The notes: a model not told the origin generated them from the letters alone. A DNA stretch of 64,000 bases from Ciceribacter sichuanensis (GCF_024055605.1 NZ_JAMXLX010000006.1:347925-411924); one strand, 5' to 3'; numbered from the stretch's first letter, positions 35,161 to 43,759 are shown. Made by a program: numbers and translations.

Positions 35161-36513
35161 ATGAGCGACATCGATTTCCCGACTTATCTCGCGCGCCAGC
35201 TGCAACGGTATCCACGCATCGTTCTGGCCGGTGCGCGGGTTCCCGTGAGCCTGCTTGGCGAAGGAGCGCCCGAAAGCGCAGGCATCGACCGCGACGGGGC
35301 TGCGATGGTGGACATCGTCGTCGAGGCCGGTGTTGTGACCCGCGTGATGGCAAGCGGGACCGGCGTCTCCACGGAAACCGGCGATCCGGTGGTCGAACTG
35401 GAGGGTCGCCATGTCTGGCCGCTGCTGGTCGATGCCCATGCCCATCTCGATAAGGCGCATATTCTAGGCCGTGCGCCCGAATCCGGCGGCACGCATCCCG
35501 GCGCGCGGGCGGCGACGACCGCCGACCGTCTCGCCCACTGGACCCGCGACGACATCCTGCGGCGCATGGAATTCGGCCTTGCGACGGCTGACGCCCATGG
35601 CGTCGCGGCGATCCGCACCCATCTCGACAGCCATGAGGGACAGGCCGAAACCACCTGGGAGGCTTTTTCCGAAATGCGCAGCCGCTGGCGGGACCGGATC
35701 ACCCTGCAGGCGGTGGGTCTGGTGCCGATCGATGCCTATGGCACCGCCCATGGCGCGCGTCTTGCCGATATTGTCGCTGAACATGGCGGGCTGATGGGCG
35801 GCGTTACCCGCGCCTCCGGCGGCACCCATGGCGCTGCGCTGGAGGACATCGACCTTCTGCTCGACCGCCTGTTGACGCTGGCCAAGGAACGCGGCCTCGA
35901 CATCGACCTGCATGTCGACGAAGCCGCAAGCGCCGACGCCCTGCCGCATGTGGCGCGGGCGACGATCCGGCATGGCTATGAGGGGCGCGTGACCTGCGGC
36001 CACTGCTGCTCGCTGGCGCTTTTGCCCGAAGACGTGCTCAGCGAACGGATCGCGCTGATCGCCGATGCCGGGCTTTCGATCATCACCCTGCCGGCCGTGA
36101 ACATGTATCTGCAGGGCCGTGAGGCAGGGCTGACCCCGCGCTGGCGGGGTGTGGCCCCGGTCAAGGAACTTTCCGCCGCCGGCATCCGCGTCGCGACCGC
36201 CGGCGACAACTGCCGCGATCCCTTCTACGCTTACGGCGATCACGACATGCTCGACACATGGCGGCAATCGGTGCGCATCCTTCAACTCGACCACCCCTAT
36301 GCCGACGCCACAGCCTATGCCGGTCCCTGGCCCGCCGCGATCATGGGCATTGAAGCCGGCGCGATCCGCTCCGGCCGCCCTGCCGACCTGATGGTGCTGG
36401 AAGCCTGGACGCTCGACCAGGTCATCGCCCGCCCCCACTCCGACCGCACCATCCTGCGCAAAGGCGTCTTGGCCAACCGGGCTGTGCCGTCGTATAGGGG
36501 GCTGGAGGGGTGA
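35161..36513 (+). CDS. amidohydrolase of the cytosine deaminase-like subgroup
   Basis: This 450-residue enzyme shows the metal centre of the amidohydrolase superfamily: DAHAHLD (H93, H95), DLHVDEA (H251, E254), CGHC (H281) and AGDNCRDP (D349). The order and spacing are as in the CodA deaminase subgroup. The active-site loop QGREAGLTPRWRGVAPVKEL matches the CodA QGR...RGITRVKE region only loosely, so the substrate is probably not cytosine. Cyclic amides, creatinine-like or triazine-like amines are possible. It stands alone between the Ugp-like operon and a kinase on the other strand. Confidence 0.78.
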   Translation: MSDIDFPTYLARQLQRYPRIVLAGARVPVSLLGEGAPESAGIDRDGAAMVDIVVEAGVVTRVMASGTGVSTETGDPVVELEGRHVWPLLVDAHAHLDKAHILGRAPESGGTHPGARAATTADRLAHWTRDDILRRMEFGLATADAHGVAAIRTHLDSHEGQAETTWEAFSEMRSRWRDRITLQAVGLVPIDAYGTAHGARLADIVAEHGGLMGGVTRASGGTHGAALEDIDLLLDRLLTLAKERGLDIDLHVDEAASADALPHVARATIRHGYEGRVTCGHCCSLALLPEDVLSERIALIADAGLSIITLPAVNMYLQGREAGLTPRWRGVAPVKELSAAGIRVATAGDNCRDPFYAYGDHDMLDTWRQSVRILQLDHPYADATAYAGPWPAAIMGIEAGAIRSGRPADLMVLEAWTLDQVIARPHSDRTILRKGVLANRAVPSYRGLEG

Positions 36514-36670
36514 ATGTAGGGTGGGGGGCTTTGCGGCTGGAGCGGACGTTGGGTTGGGTGGATGACGCTTGTGGGGCCGGGAGTGGACTGTCCGATGTTG
36601 GGGCGCCGAATGGCAAGAGCGGACATCCAGGCATCTGACGATGTGGTCCCAGTTCGGCCCAAAGCAGACT

Positions 36671-37216
36671 TCAATCGGTGGCTGAACCGACAAAACTTGA
36701 AGATCGACGACTACCTCTCCACGCGCGGAGCAGCGTTTCCACGTTTTCCTCAACGCCGTCCTCCGATTGCAATTCAATCTCATACGTCTTGCCGATATGT
36801 ATCGTCTCGAAATCCCGCTTGGCGCTGCCAAGCGGTCGGTCCCCACGCGCGGTTTCGCGTTCAATCAAGACGTCCAGCGGGCAATGTATCGCGACGAAGA
36901 AGACGTCATGACCTGCCAATAGATCAACAAGCTCTTCCAGCCACCCCTCTCTATCGAGAATATGTTCAAGAATGAGGTTGTTGCCTGCGTCCGCATAGGC
37001 TTTCAGTGAGCCGTGAAATCCGTCAAAAAAGGCGGATCGGCAGTCTGTCCATCGGAAATCGCCGCTCCTGAAACGCTCTGTCGGAAGCACGCCAGCGTCA
37101 CGCAGGTGATCGATCGAGATGTGCCAGAACGGCTCTTCGATACGAGCCTGAAGTCTTCTGGCAATGGTGGACTTACCGCTACTCGACGCTCCGTGTAAGA
37201 AAATTATGCGAGCCAT
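36671..37216 (-). CDS. chloramphenicol phosphotransferase-like P-loop kinase
   Basis: This 181-residue protein starts with the P-loop HGASSSGKST (8-17). An Asp in ISIDHLRD (D36) follows, at the place of the catalytic base of Streptomyces chloramphenicol 3-O-phosphotransferase. The family-like LILEHILDREGW (about 81-92) and the Arg-rich lid IERETARGDRPLGSA (about 117-131) are also present. It is the usual length for the family. Many homologues are of unknown substrate, so resistance cannot be assumed. It is a lone gene on the minus strand in a region of decayed genes. Confidence 0.75.
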   Translation of the reverse strand: MARIIFLHGASSSGKSTIARRLQARIEEPFWHISIDHLRDAGVLPTERFRSGDFRWTDCRSAFFDGFHGSLKAYADAGNNLILEHILDREGWLEELVDLLAGHDVFFVAIHCPLDVLIERETARGDRPLGSAKRDFETIHIGKTYEIELQSEDGVEENVETLLRAWRGSRRSSSFVGSATD

Positions 37217-37399
37217 AGAGTTCTCCTAAGTTCGAGAGTGCCTGCGGCAATCATGTTGCGCGACAAGACCTGTAATTGCGCAATCCGGCTGACGTTGTAT
37301 CCGGCCACACTGACTTTCGCACCGGACCGGTGGCGTCGCCGGAACCCGCATGATACGCATGCTCTGCCCCCGTTCGCGAAGCCGAAGGAGACAGCAGCG

Positions 37400-37789
37400 A
37401 TGAAGTGCCTGCGCATCTATGCAACCCCGGATGGTGAATCGCACTTCGATGAAGTCGAACTGCCTACCACATCGCTTTCAGTGCATCCCGACGCCGTGCC
37501 GTTCGATGTTACGGCCAGCTATCCGGCATCCCGTGTCCGCCTCACTCACATCCCCGCAGGCATGCGCGAAGTTGCCTGGCACACGGTGCCGGAGCCCGTG
37601 CTGACGGTCAGGCTGGATGGCTCGGTCGACTACGAAACGAGCGACGGAGAGATCCGCCACGTTCAGGCGGGCAGCTTCGTGCTGGTGGAGGACACCCACG
37701 GCAAGGGCCACCTGTCGCGCCACTCCCCCGAGGCACAAACCGTCATCTGGATTTCGTTGCCGAACGGGCTTGAGATGGCGCAGTCGTAA
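37400..37789 (+). CDS. small cupin-like protein
   Basis: This 129-residue protein is predicted to be a single cupin beta-barrel. The second half has LDGSVDYETSDGEIRHVQAG and SFVLVEDTHGKGHLSRH, close to the two cupin motifs. The start at 37400 follows GAAGGAGA; the longer frame upstream has no ribosome site. The metal-binding His set is partial, so catalytic activity is uncertain. It is similar in form to conserved hypothetical proteins of proteobacteria. Confidence 0.7.
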   Translation: MKCLRIYATPDGESHFDEVELPTTSLSVHPDAVPFDVTASYPASRVRLTHIPAGMREVAWHTVPEPVLTVRLDGSVDYETSDGEIRHVQAGSFVLVEDTHGKGHLSRHSPEAQTVIWISLPNGLEMAQS

Positions 37790-37865
37790 CCGCTACGTCT
37801 GCATCACGGCGGGGTTTGGCCCGAAGCGGACAGAAAGTCTCTGATAGCTGAGTTCAGTTGATACA

Positions 37866-37893
37866 AAGGAGGCACCGTTTATCGATGCCTCCC
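37866..37893. terminator. terminator-like hairpin between convergent units
   Basis: A perfect 7-base-pair stem GGAGGCA/TGCCTCC with an 11-base loop is flanked by AAA on the left and CTCATTT on the right, so it could serve both the cupin gene and the leftward remnant. Confidence 0.5.
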
Positions 37894-37932
37894 TCATTTG
37901 TGGCTATCGGATTGCCAGCCACCAGTCGCGCC

Positions 37933-38541
37933 TCACCGTAGTCGTGCAAGGTATTCCGGACGGTCGAACGGATTGGTACTCATACGGCGCCGAATTGGCG
38001 GCGTTCCCGCCAGCGGAGCACGATGATCGAAGACGGTTTCCATGACGCCTGCACCACTGGAAAGCCCCGGCACTTGCTGGCGGATGTTTTGTATCTTGGT
38101 TGAAGGAAACACTCCTTCCAGCCGAGCGACACCGCTATCGATCTCGGTTGCCCGCGCCGCGCCACCCGATTTCGACAAAAGCACATGCAGTGCCGGAAGC
38201 ACGGCAAGCGGAACCTCGATCTGAAATCGCTCGAACGGTTCACAGACGACCGTGTCTGCAGCGACAAGAGCGCAAGCCAGAACAAGCGGCGTCAGGGATC
38301 GAAAATCGACTACCGTGCTCGAAGGCGAACTATGCTTCAGCGCGGTGACCGCCACATGGCAATCGATCACCTGCCAGCCGTAGAGACATGCCTTGAGCGT
38401 TTCCGACACCGCTGCCTCGACGGCACAGTAAAAGCTCGCCGGCATCTGCCCGACATCGGCTTCCAAAGCAAATGCATTGCCTGCCCCTTCGGATCTGGGC
38501 TCGATACGCAGGCCGACGGTGGCCAGGAATGGATTGGGCTG
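37933..38541 (-). pseudogene. 3' remnant of a tetracycline ribosomal-protection protein (Tet/OtrA family)
   Basis: About 202 codons in one frame match the EF-G-like domains IV-V of ribosomal-protection proteins: NPFLATVGLRIEP, then LYGWQVIDCHVAVT, DFRSLTPLVLACAL, PFERFQIEVPL, GVFPSTKIQNIRQQVPGL and a C-terminal NPFDRPEYL tail. The tail is closest in style to actinobacterial OtrA-like proteins. The GTPase domain and domains II-III, about two thirds of the expected length, are missing. A stop codon at 38542-38544 immediately precedes the homologous frame. The piece has no start codon at its natural place and should be non-functional. Confidence 0.8.
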
Positions 38542-38627
38542 TCAATCGGCGTCGTAACGGGGGTCTGACTCATTCGCGATGATGTTTTGAGTTCAACTAG
38601 TTTGGTTTCCAGTGGAGAATCAGCGCC

Positions 38628-38865
38628 ATGCGAACCCAATTTCGGCTTTCCGATCTGATCCCTGCTGAGTTAAACGTTGAAGCGGTGCATCATTGTGCCG
38701 ACGCGATCGTCGTTGCCGCATATGGTATACGAGCGTTTTACCGAGGGTTTTGAGACCGCAGACATGGTCGCTGCCAGGGCTTTCCTCTCTGCGAGGGCCT
38801 GATTTGAGTGCGTTCGCAGTGCGCCGTTTGTGCGCGCTGTCACAAGAATTCACCACGATTCACTG
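38628..38865 (+). pseudogene. degraded ISL3-family transposase 5' remnant
   Basis: From the ATG at 38628 a 42-codon frame reads LSDLIPAELNVEAVHH then ADAIVVAA, which resembles the N-terminus of ISL3-family transposases. A stop follows, and further downstream another frame has a faint VRRLCAL segment like the zinc-binding part. The catalytic domain is absent. This is a scar of an insertion sequence between two other broken genes. Confidence 0.5.
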
Positions 38866-38941
38866 GCCAGAAAACGCATCTGCCTGCCGTCTTCCGTACG
38901 TCGTCGGATAATCGCCGATACACCGCATAAGGGGTACGCAG

Positions 38942-39403
38942 ATGAAGACCACCCCAATCACCGTGGACGCACTCGTCCCTCAGGAAGCCAACTCCGATTT
39001 CGTCCGCACCATCATGGCTTGCCCGACTCCCGCGGCAGGAGAGGTCCTCGTCCGTGTCAAGGCCAGTAGCGTCAACCCGCTCGATCTGAAGATCAGAAGC
39101 GGCCAGGCTCCACACGCGAGGCATCCCCTGCCCGCCATTCTTGGAATGGACGTCGCCGGGGTCGTGGAAGCGGTCGGTTCGGGGGTGACGGCATTCAAGC
39201 CTCAGGACGAAGTTTTCGGAATGACAGGTGGCGTGGGCGGTCTCCAAGGTTCTCTTGCGACCTTCGTCTCCGTCGATGCCGACCTGCTCGCGCCAAAGCC
39301 CAAGAACCTCACCATGCGTAAAGCCGCGGAGGCCTCTGACATGAACGCCAAGACCTCAATGCTGCAAATTCCGAGGCAATCCGCCCCCAATTCCGACAAA
39401 TAG
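38942..39403 (+). pseudogene. truncated zinc-independent alcohol dehydrogenase/quinone oxidoreductase
   Basis: Residues 1 to about 129 match the GroES-like N-terminal domain of quinone-oxidoreductase-type medium-chain dehydrogenases: GEVLVRVKASSVNPLDLKIR, then HPLPAILGMDVAGVVEAVGS. The match stops abruptly after NLTMRKAAE, where homologues continue into the NADPH-binding Rossmann domain. The last 25 codons are unrelated sequence. At 153 residues against the usual 320-330 it is a broken gene, though it keeps a start codon and could still be translated. Confidence 0.75.
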
Positions 39404-39592
39404 CCGCCCACTCGTTCCGAGATGATGCCGCCCCCTATGGAGGGATGTCGCCTGGGTTTTCTGCCTGTGTGAAGTTCCTTCCGTCGATGGTGACAAGGAA
39501 GGAACGAGATGCCTGCGGAGAGACTGGAGATGCGGCCTGTCCGCGAGATACCGAGATATCGGTCCGAGCAAGGACTGGGCGGACCCGAGCCC

Positions 39593-39867
39593 CTCTGCCG
39601 GAGTGTTCCCGCGCATGTCCGGTTCCGGGACACGGTCTTCGATGTATTCGAGGATCGCCAGCGACTGTCCGATGACTGTGCCATCGGCATCCCGAAGGAT
39701 CGGCAGAGACCCCATGGGGTGAGGGTCTTGACCTCGGGCGGGGGCACGCCGACGAATTTGTCAGGCGCTTCGTATATCGTCACGGCCACATCTTTCGGCC
39801 GCTTCTCGGCCAGATAGATGTTCAGCCTTTGCGGATAGGGGCCGAGGGCGAAGTTGAAGAGCTCCAT
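39593..39867 (-). pseudogene. frameshifted glutathione S-transferase remnant
   Basis: Codons from 39867 encode a GST thioredoxin-fold start (MELFNFALGPYPQRLNIYLA, then PPPEVKTLTP). Near 39711-39716 the homology moves to another frame, GSLPILRDADGTVIGQSLAI, then LEYIEDRVPEPDMRG, ending near 39593. The C-terminal helical domain is missing. One frameshift plus a truncation make it a pseudogene. Confidence 0.75.
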
Positions 39868-39873
39868 CGGCGA

Positions 39874-40590
39874 TCACCCGGTCTCTTTTCCAGTTGCCTG
39901 CGTCATGGAACCGGAAGCGGTCATGACCCAGCCGCGAAACGAAAAGGCGGCATAAAACAGCGCCGGTTCCCGGAAACCCGCCTGCCGAAAGCATTCTTCT
40001 TCCTCATCGGGTGAGAGGAGCGGCAGCCGCTCTGCCATCGCCCTTCCAGATGCCGCGGCCTTTCGGGGATCCGGGTTTACGCCTCCGGCGAAAGCCGCAG
40101 ACCGTGCCAGCCAGGTTTCCGCCTGCCCATCGACATTCGCGTGATGGGCCGCGACAAAGACACCGCCCGGCATCAGACGCCCATGGATTTCCCGAAGGGT
40201 TTGCAGCCGCTCGCCTTTGTCGAGGAAATGCAAGGTAAGAAGGCAGGCCGCTCCGTCGAAGGGACCGGAAGGAGCGTCGACGGCCGTACCGAGAATGAGA
40301 TCTACCCGCTCGCCGCAAGCCGACGTCGTATCTCGGGCAATCTCCAACATGGCCGGGGACGGATCGACGCCGGTGAATCGCCAGGCCGGTCGTGCCCGCG
40401 CCATTTCCAGTATCTCCAACCCGCCGCCAGCGCCGACAACCAGCATATGCGCAGCATCGGTCGCCTGTTCCGCGAGAAGCAGCGTCGTCATTTTGTGCAG
40501 GTCTGCGAGACCGGGCACCTTGCCTGGCGTTTCACGAACGTAGGCGCTCACGGAGGCCCGGTCCAGGAAAGGGGTGAGATTGCCATTCAT
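39874..40590 (-). CDS. class I SAM-dependent methyltransferase
   Basis: This 238-residue protein has a Rossmann methyltransferase fold. Motif I is LVVGAGGGLEILEMA (about 50-64), an acidic residue follows in FTGVDPSPAMLEIA, and motif IV is GPFDGAACLLTLHFL. The substrate is unknown. It is divergent from an Rrf2-type regulator, with a strong candidate operator between the two starts, so it is probably repressed by that regulator and induced by some small molecule. Similar regulator-methyltransferase pairs are frequent in proteobacteria. Confidence 0.87.
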   Translation of the reverse strand: MNGNLTPFLDRASVSAYVRETPGKVPGLADLHKMTTLLLAEQATDAAHMLVVGAGGGLEILEMARARPAWRFTGVDPSPAMLEIARDTTSACGERVDLILGTAVDAPSGPFDGAACLLTLHFLDKGERLQTLREIHGRLMPGGVFVAAHHANVDGQAETWLARSAAFAGGVNPDPRKAAASGRAMAERLPLLSPDEEEECFRQAGFREPALFYAAFSFRGWVMTASGSMTQATGKETG

Positions 40591-40601
40591 GATGCGCCCT
40601 C

Positions 40602-40626
40602 TTATGTATCAGATGAAGATGCATAA
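40602..40626. promoter_or_regulatory. Rrf2-type operator candidate
   Basis: A 9-base arm TTATGTATC and the nearly exact complementary arm GATGCATAA (8 of 9) are separated by 7 bases, just 12 bases before the methyltransferase start and 82 bases before the Rrf2 gene. Dyads of the ATGTATC/GATACAT kind are known for several Rrf2-family repressors. This is the likely site for control of both divergent genes. Confidence 0.6.
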
Positions 40627-40707
40627 CATGTTCTGGCGTCACGCATCAACAACTGTTACATGATTTCAGGATTTAACGAGAGAAGACCGCATCGGCGGAG
40701 GCAGGCG

Positions 40708-41154
40708 ATGAATAAGGACACGAGGTTATCGGACGTACTGCATGTGCTCCTGCATCTGGCGCAGGTCGAGGCGCCGTTGACCTCGGAGGTTCTGGCGGTC
40801 AGCATGGGCACCAATCCGGCGGTGTTTCGCAGGACCATGGCCGGTTTGCGTAGAGCGGGCTACGTCACCTCCGGCAAAGGGCATGGCGGCGGCTGGCGAT
40901 TGGCCCGGCCCCTCAAAGAGATCTCGCTGCTTGCCGTCTATGAAGCGCTCGACCGGCCCACGCTCTTTGCCATCGGTTCTCGTAGCAGGCACCCGGATTG
41001 CATGATCGAGAAGACCGTGAATGCGGCTCTCTCCGATACGATGTTGCGCGCCGAAAGCCTGCTCCTGGAGCGGTTTGGACAGGTCACTTTGGATCAACTG
41101 ATGCCGCAGCACTCAAGGGCTTCGCCGGAAGATTGCGGAACCGAGACCCTGTGA
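40708..41154 (+). CDS. Rrf2 family transcriptional regulator
   Basis: This 148-residue protein has the Rrf2 winged helix: LSDVLHVLLHLAQVEAPLTSE, then NPAVFRRTMAGLRRAGYVTSGKGHGGGWRLA. The cluster of three cysteines used by IscR-type members to hold an iron-sulphur centre is absent (one Cys near residue 96), so it is not an Fe-S sensor of that kind. The start at 40708 was chosen over 40660 because the protein then begins just before the HTH and GGAGGCAG precedes it. It is divergent from the methyltransferase gene. Confidence 0.87.
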   Translation: MNKDTRLSDVLHVLLHLAQVEAPLTSEVLAVSMGTNPAVFRRTMAGLRRAGYVTSGKGHGGGWRLARPLKEISLLAVYEALDRPTLFAIGSRSRHPDCMIEKTVNAALSDTMLRAESLLLERFGQVTLDQLMPQHSRASPEDCGTETL

Positions 41155-41250
41155 TCCGCACCCTTCCAACCGGACCGGATCGGTCAGAGTTTCCGGTGCA
41201 TTGTCCGGCCGGAAGAAGCGGTCGCCAGGGCCGGTCAATGCAGCCCTCTG

Positions 41251-42576
41251 TTAGCTGAAGGGCAGTTCCAGGCGAACATGCAGCCCATGGGGCTGGCGGT
41301 CCAGAAGTTGCAGACGACCGCCATGGGCCTGAACGATTTCGGCCACGATCGGCAGGCCGAGCCCGAAGCCGTCATTCGGTCCGTTCCGGGCGGCATCGGC
41401 CTTGAAAAAGGGCTCCAGAACCCGCTCCTTGTCCTGGCCGGAAATGCCCGGACCATCGTCCGATATGCCGATCGCCACGCCGTCGCTTTCCTGCTGGAGC
41501 TCGACCGAAACCGAACGACCGAACTTCGTGGCGTTGTCGCAGAGATTGGTTATCGCCCGGGTCAGGGCCAGCGGTCGGCAATTGACCGTGAGCCGGTTCG
41601 GGCCCCGGTACTCGACATTGAAGCCGACATCGGCGAACTCATTGCAGACGGTCTGGACCAGGCTGGCTATGTCCGTCCGCTCGATGCTCTCCTGGCGGTG
41701 ATTGTCGCGAAGGTAGTCGAGGCTTTCGGTGAGCAGGCCGTCGATGCGACCGATATCCGACAGCATTGCATCCCGGGAGGCGCCTTCCGGCAAGTTTTCC
41801 GCGCGCATCCTCAGCCGGGTCAGTGGTGTTCGCAGATCGTGGCTGATCCCCCTCAGCATCCGGGTCCGCGATTCCATCATCACGGATATGCGGTTGTGCA
41901 TGCTGTTCAGCGCCTTCGCGACGACAACGATCTCCCTGCTGCCGCGCTCCTCGAAAATCGGAGCGTCGTTGCTGAGGTCCGCATTGCCAGCCGCATGCGC
42001 GATGCGCCGCAGCGGAAGCAGGATCGACCAGATGGCGAAGGAGGAGAAAAGGAACACCAGCGTGAGGATCGCCACGACATAATAGGTTCCCTGGCCGATG
42101 AAATCGGTAATCAGCAAGATGTCGTCGGTCGCAACGGTCGAAACAATCATCGACGTATCGTCGACCTGCATGGCAACCACGCGCCTGTCGCCGAGAAACG
42201 TACGCCAGCCTCCCAGCGGAACTGTCCAGTCATCCGGCGGGAAGAGCCATTCGACGATCCTGTCGGTGAGGCGCTCTCCTTCGGAGGCTCCGGCAAATTG
42301 CATGCTCAACAACAGCGGCTCGAGCGTCATGTCCCAGCCGGAATGCCGGGCGGCCTCGACAATGGTGTCCCGCTCGGTCGGTGTGGCGACCGCCAGAATA
42401 TCCGCCACCGCGCGGAGCCGGTCGGCAAGTTGCTCGATGTCGGGCGTATGGTAGTCGTCGCGGAGCCAGCGCTCGACGATGGGAGCGGCCGTGACGACGA
42501 TCAGAAGCGCCAGAACCACAATCACGGCAATCTGCGCGTGGATCGTCCTGAGGGTGAAGAGCAGGCGCATTTTCAT
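41251..42576 (-). CDS. sensor histidine kinase (EnvZ-like)
   Basis: This 441-residue inner-membrane kinase has an N-terminal helix (about 12-32) and a periplasmic domain of about 120 residues. A second helix (about 155-178) and a HAMP domain follow, then a DHp domain with SHDLRTPL (phospho-acceptor H236). The ATPase domain has N-box LCDNATKFG, G1 SDDGPGI and G2 GFGLGLPIV. Start 42576 has GGAG 5 bases upstream. Its cognate response regulator is almost certainly the OmpR-type gene at 43817-44539; the two are separated by mipA on the other strand. It would sense an envelope or drug stress. Confidence 0.9.
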   Translation of the reverse strand: MKMRLLFTLRTIHAQIAVIVVLALLIVVTAAPIVERWLRDDYHTPDIEQLADRLRAVADILAVATPTERDTIVEAARHSGWDMTLEPLLLSMQFAGASEGERLTDRIVEWLFPPDDWTVPLGGWRTFLGDRRVVAMQVDDTSMIVSTVATDDILLITDFIGQGTYYVVAILTLVFLFSSFAIWSILLPLRRIAHAAGNADLSNDAPIFEERGSREIVVVAKALNSMHNRISVMMESRTRMLRGISHDLRTPLTRLRMRAENLPEGASRDAMLSDIGRIDGLLTESLDYLRDNHRQESIERTDIASLVQTVCNEFADVGFNVEYRGPNRLTVNCRPLALTRAITNLCDNATKFGRSVSVELQQESDGVAIGISDDGPGISGQDKERVLEPFFKADAARNGPNDGFGLGLPIVAEIVQAHGGRLQLLDRQPHGLHVRLELPFS

Positions 42577-42910
42577 GAAGGCTCCATCCGACTGTCCCCG
42601 AGCTGTCACGCGGTTCTCCGATCCGCGGAACTGCATCAGCCCTTTCTTTTCTGCAATTCCGGACGCAGAACCGCGACGCACCTTTGGTGGTACTGCTTTA
42701 GCACAGGCAGAGCATATCGGCTTTGTCGGAAATATTACGTTTCATGTCCACCCTCCCGCCCGCGGCCGTCACTCATGGCAAGAGCCGCGCAACAAACCGC
42801 AACATAATGACACCCCGCAGAAGCCGCTCCTGTGAAAACTGGTGGTGTCAAACCTCTCGCCTGTCGGCCACCCCAACCTCAGGCTGAATAACCCCAATTC
42901 TGGAGCAAAC
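42577..42910. other. divergent promoter region, histidine kinase / mipA
   Basis: This region has no gene. It holds the tandem 8-mer sites at 42778-42805 described separately, which face mipA in the same way as in the two other promoters of the module. The histidine-kinase promoter must lie at its left end. Confidence 0.5.
42778..42805 (-). promoter_or_regulatory. tandem response-regulator sites before mipA
   Basis: Read on the minus strand, TTGTTGCG (42788-42795) and ATGTTGCG (42798-42805) repeat at exactly 10-base spacing, with a weaker third copy at 42778-42785 (5 of 8). They lie about 105 bases before mipA. The matching arrays at 44590 and 49092 have the same orientation relative to their genes. 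Ten-base direct repeats are typical of OmpR-type regulator binding. Confidence 0.6.
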
Positions 42911-43759
42911 ATGTTTCTCGTCCGACAGAACCACCTGCGCGTTTCGTCCTTCGCGCTCTCTACCGCCCTGGGCATAACGGGAATGGCAGCAGGCGCGTTT
43001 GCCGCAGATCCCTCCGAGCCAGAGCCGCCGCAGGACATGGCATTCGACAACGCCCGCATGACCAACGAACCTGTGAAGCCCGACTGGAGCCTTATTGTCG
43101 GCGGAGGAGGGATATACGAGCCGGAATACGAGGGCAGCGATGAGTTCAAGATCAGCCCCGTGCCCTTCGTGGTGTTCACCTATGGCGAATGGCTCGAAAT
43201 CGACCCGAGCGGAGTGACCGTGACCCCCCTTCGCTACGGAGACTTCGCCCTCTCTGCCAATGTCGGCTATGAATCCGGCCGGGATGACAGCGATCATGCC
43301 GACCTGCGCGGCTTGGGCGATATCGACTTTGCCGCGACGCTCGGGGCGAAGGCGAGCTATGAATGGGGGCCGGTGGAATTCTATGCCGCCGTCGACCAGA
43401 CGCTCGGCGGAAGCGAGAGCCTCATCGGCACGGTCGGCATCGGATATTCGGCACCGGTGACGGAACGGCTCATTCTGGAGGCGAATGCGGAAGCCATTCT
43501 TGCAAACGACAAACACATGGAAGCCTATTTTGGCGTGAACGCGGCCCAGTCCGCAGCGTCGGGCTTGCCCCAGTACAAGGCCGAAGCAGGCCTCAAGCGC
43601 GTCGAAGTTTCCGTCGCCGCGACCTATCTCTTGAGCGAGAACTGGCTGATCCGCGGTCAGGCGGGCCTCGGCATCCTGACCGGCAATGCCGCCGACAGCC
43701 CGATCGTCAAGGAGAAGCTCCAGCCATCCGCGCAACTTTTCCTCGGATACAAGTTCTGA
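42911..43759 (+). CDS. MipA/OmpV family outer-membrane protein
   Basis: This 282-residue protein has a signal peptide (cleavage after GAFA) and a MipA/OmpV beta-barrel: IVGGGGIYEPEYEGSDEFK near the front, repeated amphipathic strands, and a C-terminal LFLGYKF ending in Phe as outer-membrane barrels do. In characterised bacteria these proteins act as scaffold for peptidoglycan enzymes or as osmotic/antibiotic-related porins. It lies between the histidine kinase and response regulator genes on the opposite strand, with regulator-like repeats upstream, so it is probably a direct target of that system. Confidence 0.9.
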   Translation: MFLVRQNHLRVSSFALSTALGITGMAAGAFAADPSEPEPPQDMAFDNARMTNEPVKPDWSLIVGGGGIYEPEYEGSDEFKISPVPFVVFTYGEWLEIDPSGVTVTPLRYGDFALSANVGYESGRDDSDHADLRGLGDIDFAATLGAKASYEWGPVEFYAAVDQTLGGSESLIGTVGIGYSAPVTERLILEANAEAILANDKHMEAYFGVNAAQSAASGLPQYKAEAGLKRVEVSVAATYLLSENWLIRGQAGLGILTGNAADSPIVKEKLQPSAQLFLGYKF

